Below, piece after piece: positions 8,028-16,084 of a stretch of 31,916 bases of DNA (position 1 is its first letter; each line of letters starts with the position of its first letter). The notes below the pieces were generated by a model. The model searched no databases and was not told where the DNA came from. It saw only the letters and a list, made by a program, of their open reading frames with translations. Origin of the DNA: a virus. The position numbers were made by a program, and so were the translations under genes. The DNA lies in IMG/VR virus record IMGVR_UViG_3300049043_000015, positions 1 through 31,916 of that record, one strand, 5' to 3'.

Positions 8028-8272
8028 CCCACGACGACATCATCCGACTGGCGCAAGAGGCCAAGCTGCCTTACGAGTACGACACCGGGCGCGTTCTCCA
8101 CCTGAAAGAACTTGAACGCTTCGCCGCCCTCGTTGCTTCAGCCGAGCGGGAAACTTGCGCGCAAGTGTGCGAAGCAATTGCAGAAGAGTATGCATCTGAC
8201 CCGCGCAGCCCTGATCCAAATTATTGCGCCGCCGCTATTCGTGCAAGAGGAGAGGAGAGTTCTAATGGCTAA
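8024..8272 (+). CDS. Small protein with shared C-terminal Cys/RARGE module (copy 1)
   Basis: 82 residues. The N-terminus is MTHDDIIRLAQEAKLPYEYD, followed by a helical LKELERFAALV. The C-terminal part (AERETCAQVCEAIAEEY, then CAAAIRARGE) recurs in the genes at 8531 and 8917, with three Cys at matching places. The N-terminus also resembles that of the 8531 gene. The module is common in phage early genes, but its role is unknown; the conserved Cys may bind metal. Intact, with ATGA overlap at the start. Confidence 0.6.
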   Translation: MTHDDIIRLAQEAKLPYEYDTGRVLHLKELERFAALVASAERETCAQVCEAIAEEYASDPRSPDPNYCAAAIRARGEESSNG

Positions 8273-8534
8273 GTTACCGTACACATTTACCATTTATCCT
8301 GATCAACCTAACCCAAAGCAGGTCACTGCAAGTTGCGTTGAGATAGGGCTGTTACTTAAACACAGGGCTGATGGGGATTTAACCATTAGAAATGACAAAA
8401 AATATATCTGGGACTCATGGACGAACAGTGCTGTTAGTAAAGCAGCAGTCAGAGAAGTGACGGGTGGCGTGCATGAAATAATTGAAGATATGTTTAGAAA
8501 AAACAAACAGCCAACAAAGAAGATTAAGCCATGA
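8265..8534 (+). CDS. AT-rich small hypothetical protein
   Basis: 89 residues from the ATG at 8265, which lies 8 bases inside the end of the upstream gene and follows a purine-rich ribosome site (AGGAGAGGAGAG). It starts MAKLPYTFTIYPDQPNPKQV and ends NKQPTKKIKP. It is Lys-rich and AT-richer than its neighbours, suggesting a different origin. It sits between two genes that share a C-terminal module. No family recognised. Confidence 0.6.
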   Translation: MAKLPYTFTIYPDQPNPKQVTASCVEIGLLLKHRADGDLTIRNDKKYIWDSWTNSAVSKAAVREVTGGVHEIIEDMFRKNKQPTKKIKP

Positions 8535-8920
8535 CTCTTGACAATATTATTCAAATAGCGCGTGAAGTTGGATTCACTATAAAAGTAGAAGACGTTGATA
8601 AGTTTGAACGCTTCGCCGCCCTCGCGCAGCCGTCAGTAAAAGACACGCGAGACGAGGAAATTGCGCTGCTCCGAGAGGAAATCAAACGGCTACGCTTTTG
8701 CATACCTGAAGGCGATGCCGCAGCAGCGATGGAATATCTCGCGTATTGCGTGGAAAAGGCGGTAGCAGCCGAGCGGGAGGCGTGTGAGCAAGTATGTGAA
8801 CGCAGAAAAAGTCTTTACTGGATGGAGTTTGACAAAACAGGTAGCGATGCAGACAGGGCCGCTGCGATTGCATCCGAAGAGTGCAGCGACGCCATCCGTG
8901 CAAGGGGAGAAAGCAAATGA
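8531..8920 (+). CDS. Protein with shared C-terminal Cys/RARGE module (copy 2)
   Basis: 129 residues, intact, ATGA start overlap. The N-terminal part (MTLDNIIQIAREVGFTIKVE then KFERFAALAQ) resembles copy 1. The middle has a short charged coiled-coil-like stretch (EEIALLREEIKRLRF). The end carries the module: AEREACEQVCERRKS, then CSDAIRARGE. Function unknown. Confidence 0.6.
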   Translation: MTLDNIIQIAREVGFTIKVEDVDKFERFAALAQPSVKDTRDEEIALLREEIKRLRFCIPEGDAAAAMEYLAYCVEKAVAAEREACEQVCERRKSLYWMEFDKTGSDADRAAAIASEECSDAIRARGESK

Positions 8921-9213
8921 AAAGCGAAATTAAATTCATGTCTGGCGGTGTAGAAGGTATTGAGGTTTTATGCCTTTCAAAAGAAGGTGTTTGGGTTAAC
9001 CCGAACGTGCCTGTTGATGAAGCAACGAGATATGTTCTAAAGGCGTTAGGTTCTCACGTTAAAAGGTTAATTGATGAGGCAATCAAAGCCGAGCGGGAGG
9101 CGTGTGCGAAAGCCTGCGAGTGGGAAGCCGCTAAATTAGAGCAATGGCCCCAACGCGATGTGCTTACAGTTAGAGCCTGCGCCGCCGCGATTCGGGCAAG
9201 AGGTGAAACATGA
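8917..9213 (+). CDS. Protein with shared C-terminal Cys/RARGE module (copy 3)
   Basis: 98 residues from the ATG at 8917, which overlaps the previous stop (ATGA); an upstream start at 8881 is not needed. The N-terminus (MKSEIKFMSGGVEGIEVLCL) is unlike copies 1 and 2. The C-terminal module is clear: AEREACAKACEWEAAKL, then ACAAAIRARGE. Function unknown. Confidence 0.6.
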   Translation: MKSEIKFMSGGVEGIEVLCLSKEGVWVNPNVPVDEATRYVLKALGSHVKRLIDEAIKAEREACAKACEWEAAKLEQWPQRDVLTVRACAAAIRARGET

Positions 9214-9476
9214 AAGACGAATGGGATTTAGAAGTTGAACGTATGCCGTGGCGCTTCAATCCGCCGAAGCCGGATTTACGCGCGGCGCTCTTACAATTGC
9301 GCTCATTAGGATTTAACGCCGAGGCCGACTTGATCGCGGGCGAGGTTCTCAGCGTGCAGAAGGTGAGGGCCAAGGAGGCCGAGGCGTACATTCTGCTATC
9401 GGCTGCGTGGCCTGCGCTGGTACGTGCTGGCCGCACGGAATTGGCCGATCAGATTTCGCAGTTCCTCGCCGACTAG
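9210..9476 (+). CDS. Hypothetical protein, last gene of early rightward operon
   Basis: 88 residues, intact, ATGA start overlap. It reads MKDEWDLEVERMPWRFNPPK and then a run of helices (LRAALLQLRSLGFNAEADLI, LVRAGRTELADQISQFLAD). Helical, soluble, no motif recognised. Its TAG forms a CTAG with the stop of the opposing late gene, so the two operons meet with no gap and no visible terminator. Confidence 0.6.
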   Translation: MKDEWDLEVERMPWRFNPPKPDLRAALLQLRSLGFNAEADLIAGEVLSVQKVRAKEAEAYILLSAAWPALVRAGRTELADQISQFLAD

Positions 9477-9673
9477 CGCCGGACGTGGTAGGGGCTGGCC
9501 TTCTTGAAATGGTCAGTCATTGCACTGCACGGCTTGATCGATAGGCCGACGCGATCGCCGGATGCGAGCAGTGAAACTTTCGAGTTGCGATACACGAAGA
9601 AGGCGCAATTCTGGCAGAGTTCCGGTTCGGCCCATGACAACTCTGTTATCAGTTCACGATCCAGCACGCGCAT
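9473..9673 (-). CDS. Small Cys-containing hypothetical protein, last gene of late operon
   Basis: 66 residues from the ATG at 9673, two bases after the stop of the phosphoesterase; the longer frame to 9700 is not preferred. It starts MRVLDRELITELSWAEPELC, with a C-x-x-C pair (CQNC) and one later Cys (KPCSAM). Possibly a small metal-binding protein. No family recognised. Confidence 0.5.
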   Translation of the reverse strand: MRVLDRELITELSWAEPELCQNCAFFVYRNSKVSLLASGDRVGLSIKPCSAMTDHFKKASPYHVRR

Positions 9674-9675
9674 GG

Positions 9676-10675
9676 CTACACCGGAGCGCCTCGGAACCAC
9701 GCCTTGCCAGCGTCCACCGCGACGATCTCCGGCTTGAGCAGCCGCCCCTCGCGGTACGTCAGCACCACGAAGCCCGACGCCCAGTTCAGCGGCCCGGCTT
9801 CAACATACGTGAACTGCGGGCCTTTCGGCTCGGCCATCGTGCCGCAATCTACGCCGAAGCGTTGGCCGCGATAGTCAGCCCACGGCGTATATTGCAACTT
9901 GTGCAGATGGCCGTGGACGTAGTGCGTGCCAGCGCGCAGTGCCGAATTGTAGGCCGCGTGTATTCCACCGGATACGGGCCGATGCCGTAATGACCGTCCA
10001 TGCATACTGCTCTGCGTTCAGATGCACGGCCCAGCCCGCGCGCCAGCGTGGCAGATAGTCGATCAGTGTGGAACCTGGCACCTCTTCAAGTTCGGGCACG
10101 TTGCTCGATAAGTAATTCTCGAAGCGTGCATCGTGGTTCCCGATGGTGCGTAGCAACTGCGCTTTTCCAGCCGCGCGCTCAATCTCCGCGCATCGATCCT
10201 GCACCGCGTGCAGTTCGTCCTTCAGTTCGGGCTGCTTTTCCCACATGATCCGCGAATGCCGACTGATCCGCGCGCCGTCCAGAATGTCTCCATTCAGAAT
10301 CACGATGTCGGGCTTTAGCGCCTTCGCCAACTTGCAGAATGCCTCATGCGCTGGCGTAACCACGCCCGGCCAGTAGTGGCAATCGCTCGCCACCATCACC
10401 ACGCCGTCGTGCAGTTCGAGGTGCATTTCGGATTCGTAGCGCCGCGCGCGCTGCTCTGCGAGTCGGTTAGCAGCCTGCCCTGCTTCGGCCTTGATACCGG
10501 TCGTGCAAGTCGGAGCAACCTTACTCGGCAACGCTATGCCGTGTTTTGCCTCAAGCGAGCGCCTGCGCTGATGGACACTTCGCACCTGCAGAGACAGTGC
10601 GTCGGCTACTTTTTTAGGTGATCCGTAACGCTTCCATGCGTCGATGAATTCCTCGTCGGTGAAACGCTTAGGCAT
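9676..10675 (-). CDS. Calcineurin-like metallophosphoesterase with N-terminal HTH-like segment, frameshifted
   Basis: About 333 residues. The N-terminus (FTDEEFIDAWKRYGSPKKVA to VHQRRRSLEAKHG) looks like a helix-turn-helix of the kind that senses DNA. The catalytic domain has the metallophosphatase series: SDCHYWPG (D-x-H), NGDILDG (G-D-x-x-D-G), IGNHDARFE (G-N-H-D), and after a shift YVHGHLHKLQYTPW (G-H-x-H). The shift lies at about 9990-10010; joining restores a continuous domain ending AWFRGAPV. The family hydrolyses phosphate esters using two metal ions; the phage substrate (DNA, RNA or nucleotide) is unknown. The ATG follows the stop of the HEWTH protein directly. Confidence 0.82.
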
Positions 10676-10967
10676 TTAATCCTCAAAGGTGGTTAGGGAT
10701 TGCTGGAGCAGATGCCCCAGTTGATCGACGAATTGCTCGTCTCGAGACAGCGGGTGCGCCATCATATCAAGCATGGCGTGTGTCCACTCGTGGCAGAAGG
10801 TTTGCTGTAGTGATGTCATCGGCTGACCGCCGAGGATCTCAATGCGTAGTCGATCCGGTATCCAGATGCCGACGCAATCTTTATGCTTCCACCGGCTGCG
10901 CGGTATGACTCGAACCGTGATGTTGTGCCCTGAGAAGTTTGAAACTCTTAGGGATGCCGGTTTTCAT
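10676..10967 (-). CDS. Small HExxH (zinc metallopeptidase-like) protein, frameshifted
   Basis: This gene is visible only by reading across a shift. From the ATG at 10967, with ribosome site AAGGA just upstream, it reads MKTGIPKSFKLL, then, with one base removed near 10925-10935, HNITVRVIPRSRWKHKDCVG. Next come IWIPDRLRIEILGGQPMTSL, TFCHEWTHAMLDMMAHPLSR and a short helix ending LTTFED. CHEWTHAMLD is an HExxH zinc site in a helix, as in SprT/ImmA-like gluzincins. Length is about 97 residues, so it is a minimal version of such a fold. It lies between endolysin and phosphoesterase; whether it cuts a protein is unknown. Confidence 0.6.
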
Positions 10968-10976
10968 GTTTCGTCC

Positions 10977-11459
10977 TTATTGGCTCAAGAACATTGACCG
11001 CTCATCGTTCCGTCGCTTGACCAGCCCAGGCAATACCCTGCCTGCTGCTTTTGTCCACATGAGAAACGCATCGGCTGCGCCTTCGATATCGCCTCGGTTG
11101 TAGCGCATACGGATGCTGCTGCGCTGGAGGTTTCCGAGGCCAACGTTGAAGGCAAAACTTACCAAAGCGTCGAATTGGCCTTGATGACCAAGAGCAGCAG
11201 GGCAAAGTCGGGCCACGCCGCGCTCAAACTTCGCAAGGTCTTGAGCCAAAATAGCGTCCACCTCGTCCATCGTGAGTGTTCGATCCCACCCTGCGGGTAT
11301 CGGTAGACTGCGCCGCTCTTCATACTTCACCGCTGCGTGTGATGGGTCGATAACGTGTCCGACGCCGACACTCCAGAGTAGCGCCGGGCACTGATACGGC
11401 CGAGTGCGGACGCCCTCATGGTGCTTAATCATGCGGATGGCCGCTGCTGACACTTTCAT
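10977..11459 (-). CDS. Endolysin, GH24 lysozyme
   Basis: 160 residues, intact. Muramidase of the T4/lambdoid type that breaks the peptidoglycan glycan chain at the end of infection. The catalytic Glu is in IKHHEGVRTRPYQ (about residue 15), followed by the GVGHVIDPSH loop and the FDALVSFAFNVGLGNL helix. It ends LPGLVKRRNDERSMFLSQ, the usual GLVxRR pattern. No signal peptide or anchor helix is apparent (N-terminus MKVSAAAIRMI), so export should depend on the holin. The ATG overlaps the holin stop. Confidence 0.92.
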   Translation of the reverse strand: MKVSAAAIRMIKHHEGVRTRPYQCPALLWSVGVGHVIDPSHAAVKYEERRSLPIPAGWDRTLTMDEVDAILAQDLAKFERGVARLCPAALGHQGQFDALVSFAFNVGLGNLQRSSIRMRYNRGDIEGAADAFLMWTKAAGRVLPGLVKRRNDERSMFLSQ

Positions 11460-11941
11460 TTTTGACTGAAAGCGCGTCCACCAAAATGAAAGGCGATGAT
11501 GCTGGCAAGGATCGCCATCTCATCGTCGCTGAATACGTTTTCCATCGCAATCGCAAACGGAATGCCGGTCGTGTAGGCATACCACACGCCAGCCACGTTG
11601 AGCGCGACAAGTTCCAGCACGAAAATGTAGGTCACGACAGGCCGCACACTGGCGCGTAGATTTATCATCCACTGACTCGCGCCCTTGCCGATCTCAATAT
11701 CGTGCTGGTACAGGGCTTGCCGCTCTTCGCCAGCGGTCTCGGTCTGGATTTGTTCCAGTTTTATTTCCTCGACCCGCGCTTGTGCGATCAACCCGCGTTC
11801 AGCCAGCGCCAACTCGCGCTCTTTTTGCGCTGCGACAAGGGCAAGTTCGTGCTTCTTGTCTTGCTTGTCCTGCATCATCCCGAGGATTTTGGGCAGACCG
11901 CCCGCGAGGAATGACAGAAAGGTGCTGATCATCGTCATCAT
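11456..11941 (-). CDS. Holin of 3TM / gene-transfer-release type
   Basis: 161 residues, intact. It has an N-terminal hydrophobic part (ISTFLSFLAGGLPKILGMM), a long charged helix (KKHELALVAAQKERELALAE), and then WMINLRASVRPVVTYIFVLE, leading into two further membrane segments (VALNVAGVWYAY and MAILASIIAFHFG). Order and the conserved W-to-RP-V-T stretch match the phage/GTA 3TM holin family. It would permeabilise the inner membrane so the endolysin encoded next can reach the wall. ATGA overlaps at both ends. Confidence 0.82.
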   Translation of the reverse strand: MMTMISTFLSFLAGGLPKILGMMQDKQDKKHELALVAAQKERELALAERGLIAQARVEEIKLEQIQTETAGEERQALYQHDIEIGKGASQWMINLRASVRPVVTYIFVLELVALNVAGVWYAYTTGIPFAIAMENVFSDDEMAILASIIAFHFGGRAFSQK

Positions 11942-12195
11942 TTTTGACGCTCCTCCATCAACTTCACGCGCACTTTCAGATCGTGGATATCTTCCATGAT
12001 GTCATCCTTCATGTCCTGCCTACGGGCTGCGCTAACCGGGCTATCGGTCGGTACACCCTCTGACGTAATCAGAGCAGGCATCTTTGACTCAATAGACAGC
12101 AGACGATTGTTGAACGATGCAATCTCGGTAAGCAGCCAACCTACTGCGGCCAGCAGTACCGGGAAGAGCATATCGACCACTTTTTGCATATTCAC
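11938..12195 (-). CDS. Small membrane protein with coiled-coil tail
   Basis: 85 residues from the GTG at 12195 (GTGA overlap); an ATG at 12189 is equally possible. One N-terminal membrane helix (MLFPVLLAAVGWLLTEIA) is followed by NNRLLSIESKMPAL and a charged coiled-coil end (DIHDLKVRVKLMEERQK). Topology resembles an antiholin or an i-spanin-like protein, but no family is certain. Its place directly before the holin suggests a role in lysis timing. Confidence 0.6.
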   Translation of the reverse strand: MNMQKVVDMLFPVLLAAVGWLLTEIASFNNRLLSIESKMPALITSEGVPTDSPVSAARRQDMKDDIMEDIHDLKVRVKLMEERQK

Positions 12196-12347
12196 TTGTC
12201 GGCCTTTTTGTTTATCAGATCCCAGGCCGACTTCATCTTGTCCTCAAGAACCGCCACCCTTAGGTCAAGTTTTGACAAGACAATAATCAGCGTGATGAGT
12301 GCAAGAATGACGGGCCACGCTCTAGTAAACATTTCGAATATGTCCAT
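12192..12347 (-). CDS. Tiny single-helix membrane protein
   Basis: 51 residues: MDIFEMFTRAWPVILALITL, then IIVLSKLDLRVAVLEDKMKS and a short basic end KKADK. One membrane helix followed by a helix-forming charged tail. It sits in the lysis cassette; its stop overlaps the next gene's GTG. Function not recognised. Confidence 0.55.
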   Translation of the reverse strand: MDIFEMFTRAWPVILALITLIIVLSKLDLRVAVLEDKMKSAWDLINKKADK

Positions 12348-12355
12348 AGTGCCCC

Positions 12356-12547
12356 CTACTTTTTACTGTTTGCGATCTTCTCTCTGATAGTCAGAGCATG
12401 AGAAATGATTGCAAACAATCCGACGATAATGGCTGTGACACCAGCAATAAACGTGACGATCTCATTCGCACTTGAAAACCAACTGGTTCCCGCTGCTGCA
12501 ATCGATACCCCTGCGGCAATATCCGCGCCTCTGTTCGTGTTCATCAT
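12356..12547 (-). CDS. Small membrane protein, possible second holin-like protein
   Basis: 63 residues, intact. The ATG pair overlaps the J stop (ATGA). The N-terminal half is Ala/Gly-rich (DIAAGVSIAAAGTSWF). The second half has a clear membrane helix (IVTFIAGVTAIIVGLFAII) followed by a basic end (REKIANSKK). The layout is like small phage holins. First of four membrane proteins leading into the endolysin. Confidence 0.6.
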   Translation of the reverse strand: MMNTNRGADIAAGVSIAAAGTSWFSSANEIVTFIAGVTAIIVGLFAIISHALTIREKIANSKK

Positions 12548-14847
12548 GGCGGCACTCCCCCTCCACCCAGTCTCGTAATCGTTACCGGCACGTCCGCCGT
12601 TGCGGTCAGCGGAGTGCCACCTGTCGAATCCGTCACGGTGCAGCGGTAGATGCCCGAAACAAACTCATCCTCGTTCAGCGTGGCGCTAAATGTCGTCGTC
12701 GCCGCGCTGGCGCTTGTAATCGTGAAACTGTCGCCAGATACAAACGTCCAGGCGTAGGTATACGGAGCCGTTCCACCCGAGGGCGTCACCGTCGTAGATG
12801 CCGTCGTCAGCGTTGAGGCTGTGCCGGTCTTGCTCAACGTGCTGGGCGACGCGCTGGCTGTCATTGCCACGCGCGTAATCTCCACCGACACGATTGCAGT
12901 TTTCGTTGCGGCTGCTGCATCGGTCACGGTGCAAGTAAAGACCGCGCTATAGGTCGAGCCGCTTGCAAGACTTGAGCCTGTGAACGTGGTGGTTGCAGCC
13001 GTTGAGGATGTCGCCGTGATTGACGTAGAGCCGCTAGTGCGCGCCCATGAATAAGTGTAGGGCGCAGTGCCACCCGCAGCCGTGACAGTCACAGAGGCCG
13101 TCACAATGGTTGCTCCGGTGTCGGTCTTGCTGACAGAGGACGGGGCCACGGTAGCGGTCAGCGAACCGGGAATAGAGTCGGCCGCAGCGGCCACGCCATT
13201 GGTGGCTGGCTCGGTGGTCGAGGTGTTGCCCGCATCCGTCCGCACGCGCACCCAGTAGTACCGGGTTGTCGTGTCGTTTTTCGGGATGAATACCGACGTT
13301 GCTACGCCCGACCAGATGCGGACAGCCGATGAGAATGGCGTAACCGAGGTGTGCTCGTAGACTTCATACACCGAGCCGGTCGGAAGTACAGCCGGTGCCG
13401 TCCACGAAAGATTGAAGCCGCTTGCTAGGTTCTTGGCGGTAAGCCCAGTCGGCGGAGCAGGAATATAGGTCGATGGCACCGGAGTGCTCACAGATGTCGG
13501 GGTTTCGTAATCGCCCACGAGCGGATCGCTCCAGTCGCTTGAGTCTTCCTCGCGCACGACTAACTCAACGAACCCAGCCGGGTTGAACTGCCACGATTCG
13601 CAGCGGACGTACTTGTTAGTCCAGCCGAGTTCAGCAATCGTGATCTGGCCGACATCAAACGGACGAATCTTGTAGGCAGACATTCCCGCGCGAATCGTCG
13701 CAATCAGTGGCATTTCGCCCACGGCGCGACAGCAGGATCGCATGGCGCTGCGCTTCGTACTCGTTGGTGCAGGCTGCGAAATCAACATCAAGCCACGTCT
13801 GCTCGCCGTCGGCGGTCACATAGGATGTATTGATAACCGGCTGAAACTCCATCTGCTGCCAGTTCTTGCTCGGCATTCACAAACTGATCCGCGCACGCTG
13901 TTGTAGCGGTTGTTGTAAGGCAGTGCCGTTGTGACGTTTATCCCGCTGTCAATCAGATCGGATTCGTCAAGCGTGAAATGACGACGATTGCCACGCGCCC
14001 GCAAACATTCTCCACTGACCGCCAGAGTAATAGCAGACGCCAGCCATTGCATCGACTAACTTGGTGATGTTGTCCTCGAACGAGTCTGTAGCGAGTAGCA
14101 CCACATTGCACGTATATCGTTTCTGCGTAGCCGGGCCTGGGATGTTCACGAGTTCGTCGCAGATATCCGCAGCGTCAGCGACCAGCACCCAGTCTATGCG
14201 GTCGGTATCCTCGCCAAGCCCGAGCCGTGTGGAAATCAGATAGTCGGCAAGGCAGAGCGCAGGGTTAGACGAGTAGGCAAACGTGGATGGGTCATCAAGA
14301 CGCTGTGAGCCAACTCCGCCCGGCTGCGTGGAGTCCAGCCGCGGATCATAGACTCGCTTTCCTTCCACAAGCACGGTCACTTCCGGCTTTCCTGTCTTGT
14401 ATACCGTTTCGTCGAATTGGTACGTCAGCGCGAGATAGCCGACCTCGCGCCCCCGATGGCCCGAAGTCCACTCGGTAAATGCTGTATTCAGTTTGTAGTC
14501 GGCCGTCTGCTCATTGGTGCCACGATATGCACGCACCCATGCTTTATTGCTCCACGCGCCGCTTGTCACCTTGCCGTCGTCATCCGATCCGGTAATAGCC
14601 GTGATGGTGCCGATGGCCGTGCGATTGAAATAGATTTGGCCGATGCTGTTGAGTTCGTGACCGGACAGCGCCAAGACTTGATGCAAGTATTCGTTATTCG
14701 TGCCAGAGGTCAGCGGCGGAATCACGTTCATTCCAGAGACCAGCATCTCGCCGTATATGATTCTTCGAGGCTTCGATGTTGCCCAGAATACTCAACATCG
14801 TTTTGCGGCTTTGGAATTCTAGGAAGTTTGATTAGAGACTGCGTTAC
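12544..14847 (-). CDS. Host specificity / tail tip protein, lambda J type, frameshifted
   Basis: About 767 residues, forming the tail tip that contacts the host. The start is unclear: the frame begins at GTA (14847), perhaps a misread GTG, then TQSLIKLPRIPKPQNDVEYS. Shifts around 14760-14800 lead to RRIIYGEMLVSGMNVIPPL, the typical start of J proteins. Next comes the J body (QVLALSGHELNSIGQIYFNR, TEWTSGHRGREVGYLALTYQ, CLADYLISTRLGLGEDTDRI, FEDNITKLVDAMAG). Further shifts lie near 13980, 13885 and 13735. After AYKIRPFDVGQITIAELGW come a fibronectin III-like domain (PPTGLTAKNLASGFNLSWTA) and two Ig/PKD-like domains, each with GGTAPYTYxW. It ends GGGGVPP. Confidence 0.85.
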
Positions 14848-14986
14848 CTTTTTAGCGCATACATACTGCCGCCAATACTGGCGACCGCAAAAAAGACCCA
14901 GTAACGTATCCCGCTATGGCCGATCCGGTTGCATAAGCGACTGCGCCTGCAATCTGTCCAGCGACAACGAATATTGCTTGAGGCAT
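14844..14986 (-). CDS. Small membrane protein in lambda I position, frameshifted
   Basis: About 47 residues. The ATG at 14986 overlaps the previous stop (TAATG). It reads MPQAIFVVAGQIAGAVAYAT, then GSAIAGYVTGS. Adding one base to the six-base run at 14889-14894 gives FFAVASIGGSMYALKR. It is Gly/Ala-rich and hydrophobic, like the small I-type proteins encoded between K and J, thought to act in tail tip assembly. Its stop overlaps the J start. Confidence 0.5.
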
Positions 14987-15375
14987 TACCAGACCCCCAT
15001 CACCGAAGCCTTCGGCAATGTCACCGGGCCATTCAAGCCAAGCGCCGCAATCGCACGCCCTGTGCAGATGCCGAGCATCTCACGCCCTGCGTTCTCTATC
15101 AGCACGACATCACCACGCATTGGCCGAGTGCGCCGCATCTCGCCGAGGTACTCGCAGACCGCTGGGCCGATGCCGCCTTGCGCTTCGATGTACGCCAACG
15201 CGCTGGCCTCGTCGTGATAGCGCGCGGCCAGTGCTTCGGCGTGGTGCGTGTCGTGCATCGCATCGTAAACACGCGCGGCAAACAGACAGCAGTCATCCAC
15301 GCCCCACGCAAACGCGCGGCCCTCGTGCGCCTCGATGGTTTCCCACATTTTATCGAGCCAGTCTGCGCGCTTCAT
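14986..15375 (-). CDS. DUF6950 / NlpC-like tail assembly protein (lambda K position)
   Basis: 129 residues, intact, ATGA start overlap. It has W-D-K-M-W then FAWGVDDCCLFAARVYDAM, where the W-G-x-D-D-C motif carries a candidate catalytic Cys. RGDVVLIENAGREMLGICTG follows as the strand pair expected in an NlpC/P60-like fold, with GLNGPVTLP near the end. By position it matches lambda K, a tail tip-associated peptidoglycan hydrolase. Activity is not proven; many DUF6950 proteins lack a complete triad. Confidence 0.7.
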   Translation of the reverse strand: MKRADWLDKMWETIEAHEGRAFAWGVDDCCLFAARVYDAMHDTHHAEALAARYHDEASALAYIEAQGGIGPAVCEYLGEMRRTRPMRGDVVLIENAGREMLGICTGRAIAALGLNGPVTLPKASVMGVW

Positions 15376-16084
15376 TTTTTAGCCGGTTGTCCGCCAGTGC
15401 CACGCCCGCTGCCGTCAGTACCAGGCAAGCCGCCACCACCATAGGATGCGTCACGATTTCCCCATTGGGAAATAAAGCCGGGAATTGCATAGATAAGATC
15501 GAAAAATTGATCGTTCGGGAAAGATAATCTTCTGATCCTCGTCCGGTGAATCTTCCGATGCGAGGCTCGCGGCGCAGTCGGTATTCGCAAGTGAGTTTGA
15601 TATCTGCAACGCCCTTTGCAAGATTCAAGGACATTTGATTCATGCGACCTTCCCAGACAACCTCGGGCGTGTCTATGAATGTCCCGTCGGTTTGATTAAG
15701 GAAGCCGAGATAAATAACTACCGAGCGATTCTGGTAGTTCTCTGTCATGGTCGTTGAGACTAAAGACGACATCGACGCCGGAAAGCGTTAAGGTTATTGA
15801 TCTAGCGATAACCTCGATGCTTTCCGTCAACGATGTCGATTCCGCCAAACTTGCCCACGCCGTAGAAGGTTTCGGCTGCGGCCTCAAGTGAGATGTTCTC
15901 GGGTACTTCGGTTTGCAGATTGTCGCCGTCTTCCATGCGGAGCAGCCCGGCAAAGGTCAATCTCACCAACGCCGTCATGGACGCGAACAACGCCAGAAGA
16001 GAAGTCCAACTCGGCAAGCACCACCATGTAGACCGATGGCTTATCGGCCTCTGCGGCATTGTCGCCGCTGACTATTCTGCTCAC
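15372..16084 (-). CDS. Minor tail protein (tail tip, lambda L region), frameshifted
   Basis: About 237 residues. The GTG at 16084 overlaps the upstream TGA (GTGA). It reads SRIVSGDNAAEADKPSVYMV, then LDFSSGVVRVHDGVGEIDF. A shift at about 15955 gives GLLRMEDGDNLQTEVPENIS and FYGVGKFGGIDIVDGKHRG. A shift near 15800 gives SITLTLSGVDVV, and others lead into NRSVVIYLGFLNQTDGTFID, VADIKLTCEYRLRREPRIGR and FPNDQFFDLIYAIPGFISQW. The E-Y-R-L-R-R to R-F-T and F-P-x-D pattern is typical of phage tail tip proteins before an NlpC-like protein. It ends PAKK, overlapping the next start. Confidence 0.65.

Noticed and set aside
9450-9500. Intrinsic terminator between the convergent operons
   Set aside because: The stop codons share CTAG and no stable hairpin with a T run is visible.
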